From the NCBI GenBank assembly GCA_020081605.1, contig JAHREC010000049.1, positions 3,286,001-3,350,000 of the forward strand: DNA of 64,000 nucleotides, in the 5' to 3' direction. The notes below the pieces were generated by a model, which did not search any database, was not told where the DNA came from, and saw only the letters and a program-made list of their open reading frames with translations. Below, one piece after another: positions 49,564 to 61,902 of this stretch. This DNA comes from Albifimbria verrucaria (lineage: Eukaryota; Ascomycota; Sordariomycetes; Hypocreales; Stachybotryaceae). Position 1 is the stretch's first letter; each line of letters begins with the position of its first letter. The position numbers and the translations under genes are program-made.

Positions 49564-51666
49564 ATGGCGAACACTGCACTAAGATCCCACAGCTACAACA
49601 ACCAACGCGCTCCGCTAGTTGTGGCGGGCTACAACATGGACGATATCAACGACGATGATGTTTGTCAGCTCACCAGGCTGCTGCGCGCCCCAAACTACGC
49701 ACACTCCGTCCGTCTGCCAGAAATCTGGTATTCGCGTCAGGCTAGCGAGGTGCACAGGCTAAACCCCAGTCTGCGCCGACCTTCGACGCTCCTGGTCCGC
49801 GCTGCTGTTCGTCTTGGTCTGCGAGGTGTCCCACACTTTCCGAACTGTGCGAACCTATGCCGCTTCCACCAAGCCCTTGACCCGCGTATCATTCGTGATC
49901 TGCTCATGATGATTATGGATGAGTGCACCGTCCGCTCTGACCGGTTCAGGAACTTCCCGGACCATACCGAGGACGCTGTAAAGGCTTGGTCCCACCGCCT
50001 CGACGAGGTGGTTGGTATGTGGCTCGGCCGGGATCTTCTCGTACAGATCTTTGGCCAACACCGAAGCCTACCGCCAAGTAATACCCCATCTACGACCGCT
50101 GCGAGGCCTGCATGATAGCCATCGTCGGTGGTCGTGTCAGCGTCCTCGCCGACCTTCACTCCAGTCTAGTTGCTCGGTACACCTTTCGGCAACAAACCAC
50201 CCGCAGACGAAACCCAAACATATGCCAACCTCCTCGTTTGCTCCGTGTCGTCAGATCCTGGCTCTCGCACCTTGACGTAAGCACAAATAACGAACTCGTG
50301 TACAATAGCGATATTCTCGTCCAGAAGTTGCTGCACTCCCGACGAATCATCGACGCGGTAGAACGTGACGCTCCCACGCCCAGCTCTGCTTCTTCTGGCC
50401 GGAGCCACAGCCATCGTGGCCAGTCCAGGTACGTCAGACTGATCCACTACGGCGTCCTAGTCCCCGCGTAATCAATGGCAAGAAGACCAGCCGCCGCATG
50501 CAGCATCACCGCCGCTCCGGTAACCCCTTCGCAAGCTCGCTGGGAAGCTGGTCAGCGTCAAGGCGCGATTGTCGGGGCTGAGAACCGTACGACACCATGC
50601 CCGGGTTATCAACAGCAATACGCAAGCTCGTGGTGACAGGACAGGTGATTCGGCTGTTGATGCTAACGGCGCTTCCAGGCACAATTCCAATGACACGCCG
50701 AGAAGCCGCGATAACAACAATAGCAGCAGCAGCGGCATTATCACCAACTCTTCGTTTCGTGGCTTCGATAACGCCAGCGCTGTACCTCGGCCCTTGAACC
50801 TTGAACAGACGCGACAGGCAGCCCGTGAACGAGCTTCACTCGACAACCCATCTCCTGCGGTCTTCGTGAGCGGTGCCCTATGCGACGACAACGACCTCAA
50901 CAATGCCTCACGACTGAGCCGTAGTAACACCGTCTCTGCTCAACGTGACCTCGCCAGTCTGCCTTCTCATCCCGGCGGCGCCGATTCGACCTCCGCTCAA
51001 CGACCTCCCGCCGCCGCCGCACCGATTCTGTCTCTGCTGTGTGCAATTTTGACATTTCAACGCCTGACCTAGACCGCGCTGATTCCACCTCTGCTCAACG
51101 CGGTCTCGCCAGTCTGCCGTCTCACCACGGCCGCACTGCCTCGGCCTCTGTGCAGACACACAACTCGAGCTCGCAGTACATCCCTGCAAGACGGGCATGG
51201 CCGGCTAACCACCCCAAGGCCATCACTCGCAAGCCCGTAGCCCCGCCTGCTTCGAGCGTCTACTCTACGGACCCGTCCCCGTCGCATATCTACTCAACCG
51301 CTGCAGCTCCTTCAAGGGTCTCTACCGCTCTGGCTTCATCAAACGCCTTACCAACCCACCCAGCCCGCCCACCCCCTCGAGTGTTTACTCAACCGATCCG
51401 ACCCCGTCGAGGGGTTACACAAGCTCCTCCTCAAGGCTTCCAAGGCGATCGATGACCCCGCGACTCCTCTTACCCAGGCTACTCTGCCTCTGACGCCCCC
51501 ATCCAGCGGCCGCTCGCACAACCCACGACATACAAGCGCATCCGCATCACGACCGCGACCCTCCAACATGGACCGACGCCCGCAGACTCCCCACCACTCA
51601 GCTGGTGTCCGGACCGTCCGACGCAGCACATGCGGTCCTGGCAATTCACCCTCGTCGTGGATGTAG
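49564..51666 (+). CDS. Uncharacterised protein with Ser/Pro-rich C-terminal repeats
   Basis: I do not recognise the family. The N-terminal 180 residues look globular: MANTALRSHSYNNQRAPLVV at the start, then PSTLLVRAAVRLGLRGVPHF and RDLLMMIMDECTVRSDRF. It continues (after a -1 break at CCCC 50085) with YDRCEACMIAIVGGRVSVLA and ELVYNSDILVQKLLHSRRII. The C-terminal half is low-complexity: DSTSAQR/ASLPSH units recur at about 50930-51130, and SSVYSTDPxPS recurs near 51255 and 51378. It ends near 51666 (GPGNSPSSWM). Several more frame breaks make the exact protein uncertain. The CxxC in CEACM could bind metal or simply be structural. No signal peptide or membrane segment is seen. Confidence 0.6.
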
Positions 51667-52142
51667 ACCTTACGATTTGACACGAAACAGCAGTTCACTC
51701 GCTTTGATTTATGATTGTTCTTACGATTTTCTTTGTTTGGCGGACACCATATTATGTTTCTTTGCATGGGCGATACCCGGTCAACTGTCCTTATTTCTTG
51801 GGTAACTAGGGAGTTAGCTTCTTATTATCATAAATATAATTTCTGAAAAGAATGAAACCAGACTTGTCATTGTGTGAAGTTTTAGTGTAACCTCATGATT
51901 TTCAATTTCCTGCGAATCATATTTGATTGTACGTCTATAGTATAGACCAGTTGCTTTGTTGCACATGGCGCATTTTATGTCATTCACTCATGGGCTAGTT
52001 AAGCGAACTGCTTGTGAACAAGCGCACATTGCGCTGTGAATGTATATTCATTGAGTTGAATGATATTTTATACCTCCCCAATACTGGATTTTCCTGTTCC
52101 ATTGTATCAAACGCCTTGCAATGCAAACTCCGCAACATCTCT
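51667..52142. other. Convergent intergenic spacer
   Basis: AT-rich 3' flanks of the unknown gene and of TRZ1. No gene supported. Confidence 0.65.
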
Positions 52143-54656
52143 CTAATCATCCTTTTCCATCACTTTCTGAATCGCTGGAATGAAGCACGCCGCCTTTTGG
52201 AAGTCCCCAAGCTTCACCCTCATCAAGTCAAAGGCCAGCAGGACCGAGTTCTCCTGACCATCGGCCGTCTCGTGCCGCAGCGAGTCCGCTTTGGAGTAGC
52301 GCTGCGAGAAGTGAGTGAGCAGCGTCCTGCGCGCCTTCATCTCTGTCGCCACTTCGAGTGCCTCGCCCATGGTGGAGTGGTTCTTGTAGCGGGCGTCCGA
52401 GCTCATGTCGTTGTCAAATGTGCATTCGTGGATAAGGAGGTGGGCACCCTCACACTCGCGCGCAAAGTCCATCGACGGCCGGCAGTCACCCGAGTAGGCC
52501 AGGCGCAAACCCGACGTGAGCTCCAGCTGCGTGGCGTAGGACTTCCAACAGTGCTTAACTGGCACACGCTTGATGGATCTGAGCCCAAAGTTCTCCTCGC
52601 CCAGCTGGTCTTCCGTAGTGACATCTCTGTCTCGGCCCCAGGGGCAAGAGGGGAACCGGAGCCGGTGGTAGCCAAAATCTTCCACCTGTGATAATTCTTC
52701 TAGCATGAATCGATACCGATTTATGCAAACAATGGCCAGCGTGGCATTGCTGTTGTCTTTCAGTGTTTGTTCATACCAAGCTCTGATGAGCGTAACAGCG
52801 CCCAGATGATGATCTGCGTGAAGATGGCTTACGACGATGCATTGCAGATCGCGAAGCACATCTTCCGTCTTCTCATTCCCAAAGGCCCTTCGAATCTGCC
52901 CAATCGTGCCCTCGCCGCAGTCGAATATGTAATTACCGATGCCAGGAACCTTGATCAGCGTGCCCGACACATTGCGATGTGTACTCGGCACAGAGGAGCC
53001 TGTTCCCAAAGGAATAATCTCCGCATCTCTGTTTGGAATGTCTTGCTCCTGCTGCTCAACCTTGGCCAAGAACTCGGGGTCCGATACCTTTGCCTGAGCC
53101 TCCCTTGCCAGCTGCAGTGCATTTTCATCCACGGAATTGGCAGCACCAGTAAGGTCAGCAGAAGTGTCTCGACGATCGTTCTCGACGAAGCGAGGCATCA
53201 GCTGGAACCGCATTCCGCTTTTGCCAACTTCCACGTTCGAACCAGCCGCTGGTTCTGGGATTTCCGGAACATTGTTGAACTCCAAGAGGGAAACCTGTCT
53301 GCATCAACACATCGCATCTGCGTATGTAGCTGGGCCGCTTTGCTATTTCCAATCTCATTCGGGCACACGTCCTGCGCACAAAGGACATGGCGGAATTGGG
53401 AATGTTCTGCCATGAATTTTTGAAGCCGTGCGTCTTGGGCTACACCACGGCCAAGTATCCAATACATGGTCACAATATCAGCCAACAGCTCTCCATTAGC
53501 CCACTCAGGTCGCTCCATAAACGAATCTATGAAGTCAGATGATGATATGTCGGCGATAATGACACCCTTGCCCTTGATAGGCTCGCCAAGGACCATTTCT
53601 GGGGTGACGGCGGAGCCATTCTCCCCTTCAACAGTTTCGCCTCTGACCAGGCGCGCAAAGTCCGTCCTCTTCACACCCAGAGAAATGGCCACGGGAGCGT
53701 TGAATTTGCCTCTTCGATCTTGACATTTGACAATGTAACTCATAGATGTCTCGCTGTATGCTGTGGGCGGCAGAGGCTTATGATTGAGAGGGAAAGACTC
53801 AGTTTGCGTGGAGGGGCTCTTGTCGTCGGTGAGAACATAGGCGATGTCGTCAGGATTAGGGATTTCCTTTCCCTCTGTAGCGAAAGGGCCCGTGTATACA
53901 GCCACCTTCCCACCCCGCCAGGTAAGAGCATCATCCGTGGGCTTGACCTCGCTCAGCTTTCGCTGCTCCCACTTAGGGTGCGAAAGCTGCCCGTTGAACA
54001 TGTGCTTCTCGACTACCAACTTCGCCACATTGAAGTCCGAGAGGCGAGGTTCCAGCGGGGACGATGTGTCGACAGGAGTGTCCACGCCGTTTCTGACGTT
54101 CGGAGACGGGCTACGGGGCCTTTGACTGGGCTACTGGAGCGTGCGCGGCGAACAGGTACCTTCCACACCCGTATAGCACCGTCCTGCCAATCTGGCTTGA
54201 TATCTGACGCATCAGCGGCCCTAGGGTCTTCCCTCTGCTCGAATGTATGGACGTCTAATGCCTGACGAAAGATGATACCTCGGCAGGCAGCCAGCGAATG
54301 ACAAAGATTGTCACCGCCATGCACGCCAAAGCCATCATGCTTGAAAGGTGGCAGCAGATTCTGCCCTTGCGCTTCCTTGCTTCATTCTCGGTGACTCGAA
54401 TGTCCCTGGCACTGCCGACGGCGGTAGCGACGCTGAGGAGAAAGCCCAGCAAGCCACCAAGCTGACCCCACTCGACATTGCCCGTGAGAAAGACGTGCTT
54501 GGTGCTACCCAGGTTCATTCTCCTGGAGCCCCATGCTCGCTGTGTACCTTCTGATAGCCTTCCGAAGATGTACGAGGCGGATTCGTGGTGGAACTGGACG
54601 CAGGTGCCCGGCGTGTCGACCGTCGGGGTCACGGCGAGCTCGACGGTTGTAGACAT
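52143..54656 (-). CDS. TRZ1: tRNase Z, long form
   Basis: Long-form tRNase Z (ELAC2/Trz1) removes 3' trailers from nuclear and mitochondrial pre-tRNAs. The ATG at 54656 gives MSTTVELAVTPTVDTPGTC, then FHHESASYIFGRLSEGTQRA and the N-terminal beta-lactamase-like half (TGNVEWGQLGGLLGFLLS). The catalytic C-terminal half has PLGTGSSVPSTHRNVSGTL, the metal motif SHLHADHHLG, LRLAYSGDCRPS and HSTMGEALEVA, ending near residue 840. No intron is needed. Frame breaks occur near 54300-54350, at GGG 54128 (join SSSPSQRPRSPSP) and at GGG 53288 (join RFPLLEFNNVPEIPEP). Confidence 0.95.
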
Positions 54657-55246
54657 GGTTGTCAATTCGCTAGAGTAGGCGAATCTCTGAAACGGAGGTT
54701 TCGGGGATTCTTTGGTCTTTTCCAAGGCTTTTTGAGGGTCGAGTAACCTCGATGCTTCCGTCTTTGAATGGACGACCGAGAGGCTGATGTTTTCGGACCC
54801 GCTCAGACGGAGTCGAGACGGAGGGTTTAGACTCGTGGTTCCACTTATACGCAGGACGAGCGAGCGTTTGGTGTTTGCGGTTCTCGTTGCGCGCAGCTTC
54901 GTGGGAGAAGCGTGTAAATCGTCTGGAGAGCACAGTAGGCGACCATCTATGAGAAGGCCCTGGCAGCTTAGCTGGGACTATGTATGCGACACGACTTCTG
55001 GACCGCAGGCAACCACATATCTCCATCAGACAGGAGGCTGAGAAAAGTCAACAACGAGCAGCCGCATCAAGGGAGCGAAGGCTGGCATGCCAGGACTTTG
55101 GTGGAAAGTTTTCGGTCGAGTCACGACAAATTATTTTTAGTTTAGCTGCATGGAGCTCAGGCACGGCCAAAGTGACGTGCATCCAAATCCGACCATTACA
55201 TAAGCAATCACTTGCATTTGTATTTGCATTTGAATTTCCATCTGGT

Positions 55247-55274
55247 ATTTCCCATTTCCCATTTCCCATTTCCA
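55247..55274. repeat. (ATTTCCC)4 heptanucleotide tract
   Basis: Four near-perfect tandem ATTTCCC units on the plus strand. Confidence 0.9.
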
Positions 55275-55419
55275 CGACATCTTTCCCATTGTCCAGCAAT
55301 AAATCCAATCATTTAACCAACTCTCTACCTCTAATGCATTTTCGTTGATATTCGTTGACTTTTTGGTCCCGTCCTCTTTACCCTGATGTTGTATATGTTG
55401 GTTCCATCGCCCCCAACCA

Positions 55420-55599
55420 CTAAACCCTGGTCGATACACCCTCATATGGCTTGAAGCACTCCCAATCGACCTGGTCCTTTCGAGGTGGGCTCGCCACCTT
55501 TGGCTTGGGCAAGATTCCCTGCACCATGGTTGCTCCCGGGAGCGATGCAACACCTCCAATGAGGAGCGCCGTGGACGAGGTAGCCAGCCTGGGCAACAT
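55420..55599 (-). CDS. Possible small protein, about 59 residues
   Basis: From an ATG at 55599 the frame reads MLPRLATSSTALLIGGVASL followed by PGATMVQG and a lysine/proline-rich tail (ILPKPKVASPPRKDQ). The start resembles a short mitochondrial presequence or a weak signal peptide. Codons are mostly C/G-ending, as in real genes here. No homologue is recognised, and it could be chance or the end of a spliced gene. Confidence 0.25.
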   Translation of the reverse strand: MLPRLATSSTALLIGGVASLPGATMVQGILPKPKVASPPRKDQVDWECFKPYEGVSTRV

Positions 55600-56120
55600 G
55601 TTCACCAGCCGGTTTGTTATCTATTTGCTATTTGCTTAATCTTGCCGTTTTAGGAAGTGAATAGCCGAGACGACGGGGACGTACGTGAGGGATTCGTCGC
55701 TAATCTGATGCTGCAATGAAACAGAACAATGTGCACATGGTGTGTCTTTGTTTCGCTTATCAACTAAACCAGACCCTCTCAACCTTCAATCATCATTGGC
55801 CACGCGTGTGGCTACGGAAGTCTTTCACTATTCAACGGCGACGCCTTCGTCCCGCCACGCCGGAACAGCGCGGAGGAGACTTGACCCAAAAGCGCCATTT
55901 ACTCATCATCACCCTCATTCCTCACAATCACCCCTAGCAGAATGCTCCATTTGAACTCGTGTTTTGGATTTGCCATGATATATAAATCTTCATACCAAAT
56001 AAGCCAGTCGCCATGTCAACACTTCGTTGGCTTCGTCAGCCCCCGTCAACACCCCATAAACATACGCCGTTTACTTCAGAGCCAAGTAAATACATGAAGC
56101 TTAGATCGGATAAAGCGCTC

Positions 56121-57810
56121 TTAAAAGTAATAACTTTGGCCAGACTTGGATATAGCAAACTCGCACCCAAGCTGTTCTGTTTCCTCGTATGATTGTAGCT
56201 GCTCTAATATGGTCGTACCCACATCCGGCTCATCTAACAGCTTGTCTTTGACATGTATAATGATAATCTTGAGGCCTTCCAGCGGCCGCTCTTCTGCCTG
56301 GCTGCGGGCCACGAGTTCGACATCATGAAGCGACAGCTCATCTGTTGGAGTGGCAAGATGTGGCGTATCGGGCGTGACCGCACTCTTAAACGGCAGCTCC
56401 GTGGGTATTGTTGGGGATCTAATAGTTTTGGGTGACACGGGCTCGTCGGAGCCCGGCAGATGCTTTGAAGGAGCCTGACGTGGTGCCTCGTTGGCCGTGC
56501 TGGCGCGCTTCCGCTTCTTGGAAACGCCACCGGGGCTTTGCGTACGGCTTCGACCTCGGCGGCCAAGGCGCGCAGCTCCTCAATCACGAACACGGGTTTC
56601 AGGTGGCCAAAGAGGCGATCGTTGACTTGTGAATCGTCGTAGCTGCACTCGATGAAGATGGCTGCCAACGTACCGGCCGCGATCTTAGGCGCTGCCTCCT
56701 GCCAGATGTACAAGTTGCGAGGACTGAGCGATACGCTGTCTGGCTCCACGTCCCCGAAGATGAGTACCTCACGCCTATGCGTGGACTCCTGGATAAAATA
56801 AGCACTCGAGTCGTAGACGCAAACCCTCTCCTGGTCGTTGCCTTGCGGTGACATGCCCCCAAGAGTTGCTTGGCTCAACAGGCTTTGCGTCCGACTGATC
56901 GGCTGCTGCAAGATGACATGGCCATGGAGGTCGCGACGCGAATTCTGCATCGCCGCATCATGACTTCCGAACCGTGGTGATGCGCTCGACGCCGAACCCC
57001 TATGGCTGTGCCGCTCAATGCAGTGCCCGTGACTGACGCTCCATGTTTTTACTAAGAGACCGTCGCAGATCTCAATGTAGCCTCTCCCTCGCCATCGCCT
57101 AACGCTGGGCTACCGCCATCAACAAGGCGCAGATAGGTAAGGAGACCGACGCCATTGTTCTCATCGCTGAGATTGGGCCATATGACATTATTAAAGATGT
57201 GCGTCTTGAACGCTTGAATTGTGCTCGGCAAACCCGCCAGCTTCTTAGGTCGTGTCCCCGGCAAGCCGGCAGTGTTAATGACAAAACCAGAGATGTGATC
57301 TAGATGAGGATGTGTGATGAGGTAGGCGTCAACGAGGAGCGCGTGACATGGCCGGCATTCGCAGCAGCAGATGAAAAAGGTAATGACAAACCAGCAAACG
57401 GGCCGGTGGTAAGCGTGTAGGGCACAGAAGGTAGCGGCGACGGAGAGGCTTCCTCGATGAGGCGCGTAATGGCAGATAGATGAACGCCAGCATCAACGGC
57501 CACCATGGAGCCCTTGGACCAATCCTGAGCGACAGAGCGAACAAGGAACGCCGTCGTATTGGATTCTTGAGGGCCGCCGCCGGATCCCTAGTCCAACGTC
57601 AGCGAGGTGCTGCGAATGATTCAGTCGCCAAGTGAGATGGCTAGCCAGCATCAACCGGGCGCATCAGAAAAGCAACCAACTGCATGGAGTCTGAAATGCA
57701 CGATGCAACCTCAACAGGAAGCGGCCGTTTCGGACCACGAATAGCGGCTGAGGAATGGGGGCCACATACCAAGACGATCACCTGCAGCGCAGGATCAACC
57801 TCTTCCCCAT
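56121..57810 (-). CDS. PDE1: Class II (low-affinity) cAMP phosphodiesterase
   Basis: PDE1-type 3',5'-cyclic-nucleotide phosphodiesterase with a metallo-beta-lactamase fold. Exons are 57810-57770 and 57587-56121. The N-terminus reads EEVDPALQVIVL and, after the intron, GSGGGPQESNTTAFLVRSVA. SMVAVDAGVHLSAITRL follows. The metal site is ITHPHLDHISGF, then GLPGTRPKKLAGLPSTI, IFIECSYDDSQVNDRLFGHL and a C-terminal block LKIIIIHVKDKLLDEP. The start uses an ATG inside ATATGGGGAAG and needs one extra G to stay in frame. Other breaks lie near 57335, 57075 and 56530. It lowers cAMP and so tunes PKA signalling. Confidence 0.93.
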
Positions 57811-59509
57811 ATCTCCGTTGGATCTGCGGTGACGGTTTATGCTGCAATGTTATGAAACCTGGTTATTCGCGCGTCGCACTCGGTAAAAGGGAGGTGAAGG
57901 ATTTAATGTATAAGAGTGAATATTGCCGATTGGGGGAGGAATCCCGGATGATATCCTAGCCGTGGCGGCGCAGAATCGCGAACGGACCAGGCAGCTTTCC
58001 AAACTGTTTATGCCAGCCAGTATCTAAGTTTGTAGAGGTAAGGCGACGTCGGCAAGGCTGGCATCCGAAACGGCAACGCTCAGCTGGTACCAAGCAAGGC
58101 GAGCATTTGTCTTTACAGGTCAACCTTCCTCCAGGCTGGTGCGATAAGACCACCCCACACAGTTGGACCCGATTGCTTGGTAGATGTGAGGATCGGCACC
58201 AAAGGGATTGTCGGCGGGGACTGAAGGTGTGGTACAAGAGGCGAAGGAGCGCAGCGAACACGTTGCTAAGGCTGAAGCAACGTCGATTCCTTTCCAACAT
58301 TCATGGGCCATCTCAACGGCGGGAACTACAAGCTGTACATAAGTAGGGAGATACTTTGGCCAGCTGTGGGACGGTGGGTAACACAAGAATGCTTCCGAAC
58401 CGGGGTTCTCGAAAGGATTGGGGGCTGAACTCGGGCGCCCGGCCACCTTCCTATCCATAAAATTGACGTCTGGTATGGGTTGGATGGGGCAGGCCATCTT
58501 CCGAACGCCTGTCAACGCATCAGCTAGCTGTAGCGCTAGCGCCAACCTTCGGCGTGGCCGTACCCAACCCACGTCCATTCGACCGTGCCATTTGCGGGAA
58601 CTATGCGGCCAAGTGCTGTAAGCAGCAGCCGGCGGTGCCTAGTGGTTGCAACGGCTGGCCGCGTTATGCCTGTTGTGGACGCCTCGCAGACGTTGCGGCT
58701 CCGTTGTTAGGGGTCCAGTGCTGACGGCGACGGCGACACCTTCAACTGTGCATCTTGCTCTGCTCGCAAGGCCCCTGCCAGGCACGAAGCTTGACTGCAT
58801 CTTGTGAGCGGGGCATCCGCCAGCTGTGATGCAGCAGTGTCGGATATAACCCGATGGAGAATACGGTGAGGCGGTTGTGCCGATGAGACGTCTTGGGGAG
58901 CGCAAGGCAACCTGGGTGGTTACGCTGGAGACATGGAATTATCATGGACAGGTGCGTATCATGGCTGTAAGCGGTTTGCCATTTCTTTCTTTTTCGCGAA
59001 TACATCCGTGCTTGTGTTGAAGACGCTGCATCCACCTTGCGCAAGGGCCAAGTTGAAGTGGTCCTGTCCTGCTTCAACGCTGGATTGGACACGTCGCGAT
59101 GTTGCAAGGGAAGAGTTGACAGGCAAGAGAGGTAAAGACAAGAAAGGCAAAAGGCAAGGAACCTTTTTCCATTATTCAAGATGCAAGGGAGGCAGTCACG
59201 AACAGGTATGATCAAACATGGCAGTTGCGGCCGAATGAGGAAAGTGTACAATCAGGTGGTTAACCCAAAGTCTCTCTGATCTACAACTCCAACCCATTTT
59301 CTATTCTATCATGCATCATCCACAGTGGGTATTATGCGCTGCGCTGCCCTTGTCTTTGCAGGCTACGCTCTATGTCTTGTTCCCTTTTGCTATGCTTATT
59401 GGTTTGTGTTCATATCCTACTCGTCAAGAGTAGGGACGCTGTATCCGAAATCTTGCCTACGGTTGCACCGTCAAGCTGCTTCGCCTTCATAGCATTACAC
59501 ATGGACACT
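57811..59509. other. 1.7-kb intergenic spacer
   Basis: Promoter of PDE1 and 3' flank of the next gene. Open frames at 58120-58578 and 58742-59251 (minus) lack domains and are not called. Confidence 0.55.
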
Positions 59510-61902
59510 CTATGCTTTGACCCTCTTCTGGGCCGGCTCGGCCTCCTCCGTCTCGTCCGCCACCTTGCGCTTCCGCTCAACCCCTGCTGAGGAAACCTGT
59601 TCTGGGTTAGCCGACGAATTTGATCCCTTTGAGCTATTCGGTTTGTCGTCAAAAACAAACTCACTCTCGTCTGACTCGGAGAATAAAGAATCGTTCCGGT
59701 CTAGAGGTGGAGGCACCTCGGCTTCCAAGTCTGCTGCATTCTGGGCAAACAAGTAGTCATAGTCAGCTTCCCAGTTCGACCCAAGTATGCTATTCAGGTT
59801 TCCCGCATCAGGCAGGGCGCCGTTCAGATCCACATCTGCAGAGCGCGGTGTCGGGGTTGAAGTGTCTACGTCGCCATAGTCTGCGCTGTGCGGTGATGGG
59901 GTTTTCTCGTTTTCTGCCACTAAATGAGCCTCGCTTGTAAACTCCTTCTGATCTCTGCATCGGCGCTCCATAATGCCGGAGTAGAGGCCGAGGTTGCCCA
60001 TGTGCACGTCAAGCGTCTTTCTATGATCCTCGCGTCTCGCTGAGTTGCGCGTCTCTCTGGTGGACTGCCTTGCGCCTGCCTGTGCATTTAGGTGATGCTG
60101 GACCAGCGCATAAGACAGCGTGTCTTCGTGCTTTAAAGGCACCCATTCACGGCTCTTGTTTGTTACAGGTCGTGATCTAAACCAGGGACGGAATGCTTCG
60201 TCCATGATGTCTCTATCTGTATCCTTGGCAAGACTCATGCGATTGAGTTCTTCGAGTGGCAGGTTTCGCAGGTCGGCAAAGAGCTTCTTCTCGTTGTAAA
60301 GCTTGGCTAGGTCGAAGCATTGCTCAAAACACCAGAGATGCATTGTGCCAGCAACCTTATAAGGATCCTTACGACCTGTCGACGTCTCCATGCCGAACTC
60401 GTCAAAGGCAACTCTCAGCCAGCCGGGTGCAATCTTCCTGGTGCGGACGGGGCAATTGTCCCAACGACACAGGTTGTCATCCTCGTCCAGCCTCCAATTT
60501 GACTGAGAAGGACATTGCTGGATCCAGATGAAGAGTTGTCTGGGGCAATGCTCAACATAGTCTCGTAGCTGCTTTGCGCTATACCTTCGACCAGCAACCC
60601 ATCGAGCACCCTTGGTGTAAGTGAATAAGGGTTTCCCATTCGGACCGATCCGACCCCAACTTGGTGGCGGGACGACAGGCCTGCTGTAGCATCGCGATAA
60701 CTGCTTTAATTTGGCGTTCGTGCTATCCTTGCGAGTGGCAGAGATCTTATTCCCAGAGATGAAGCGCCAGTATTGGCTGTCAGGCAGTCCTTCGGTGCTG
60801 CTGTCAGGACAAAACTCGAATTCCGACCCACTGAAATAGGATGGACTTGTCCCTGTAGATTTTGGACCTCGCCATGTAGACTTCTCCATATGTACTGGGT
60901 TTGGGAGCCACGTTGTGGTCCATGAGTTGCAGGGCTGGGGCTGTACGGATATCGAGGTGAGTGCGTAAAGCCTGGCATTAGCGATGAAGTTCTTTGAGGC
61001 TGGGGGCCAAACTGTGACATGGGAGCAGACGTCTGCCAGTAATGCCCTCTACAGTGAAGGCTCGCTGGGTATGAAGGCTGTGGCCCATATTGAGGATAAC
61101 TGGGAACTTGGAATGTGTGCGGGCCTACCACTCCAGGGGGTAGCAGTAGACATCACCGAAACCATTCTGGGGACTGGGGGTAGATACTAGGATTTGGGGG
61201 CAAAGCGTTGCCAAAAGCTACTTGGTTGGCGTTGATGATTTCTGGCGCCCCCATATGTTGCTGAAAGCATGCACGGGCATCAGCGTTTAGTTGGCTCCAT
61301 GATTGACCTTGGTTTGTATTCCATTTGACCTCTGCTGGGTATGATGGAGCTGTGTCACTTTGAACGCTATACAGGCGAGGGTCGATTGGAAGATCTTGGG
61401 AGAGGAAGGCGTCAGCAGACCAAGGGTCATTATGTTGGGCTCCAGACTCGTCATGTCCAGCAAGAGAGTCCGAATTTGAGACTAGAGCCTCGTCACTCCC
61501 ACCTGTGGCTTTGGAAGTCAAGAGGTTCTCCTCAGCAACTGGCGCGTTTTGATGGTCACCGAAGACGTTGGCAGGCTGCTGCAGATCTGGAGAGGATGCC
61601 TCTGGATTTTGAGCCGACTGATCATCGATTAGGGCATTGATTTGCTCGTCAATGGTGAGGTCATTGGAAAGAGTATTGCCAATTACGGAGGCAAAGTCGA
61701 AGCCGTCCACATCTGTGAATTGCTCATTGGCCAACTCTTCCCAAACACTGCTGTCTAGTACTTCATCTCCACCAAGGAACTCAATGGCAGTAGTATCTTG
61801 TGGTGTTTCGCCGTTGTTAAATAAGTTAGACTCGAAAATGTCATAGAGGTGAACAGGTGCAGTGGTCGCGGCCGACTGTTGGGGTGATTGTTGCTCCGCC
61901 AT
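59510..61902 (-). CDS. Uncharacterised conserved-looking fungal protein
   Basis: No functional name. The ATG at 61902 starts an acidic Gln/Asn-rich region (MAEQQSPQQSAATTAPVHLY, then LYDIFESNLF), resembling a transcription-activation domain. The middle is proline/tyrosine-rich. The core at about 60330-60740 reads PPSWGRIGPNGKPLFTYT, GARWVAGRRYSAKQLRDYVE, LFIWIQQCPSQSNWRL, DDNLCRWDNCPVR and KIAPGWLRVAFDEFG. It has well-spaced Cys/Trp residues and looks like a folded domain. The tail is acidic with basic patches (VERKRKVADE, AQKRVKA) that could be nuclear-localisation signals. An in-frame TGA near 61153 and a -1 break at TTT 60900 interrupt it. A nuclear regulatory role is inference only. Confidence 0.65.

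Larger units (their letters stand above)
54657..56120. other. Intergenic spacer with a possible small gene
   Basis: Promoter of TRZ1, then AT-rich DNA with ATTTCCC and ATTTGC repeats. Apart from the small open frame at 55420-55599 nothing is supported. Confidence 0.5.

Noticed and set aside
58120..59251. Two minus-strand frames of 152 and 169 codons downstream of PDE1
   Set aside because: No family features and codon use unlike the neighbouring genes.
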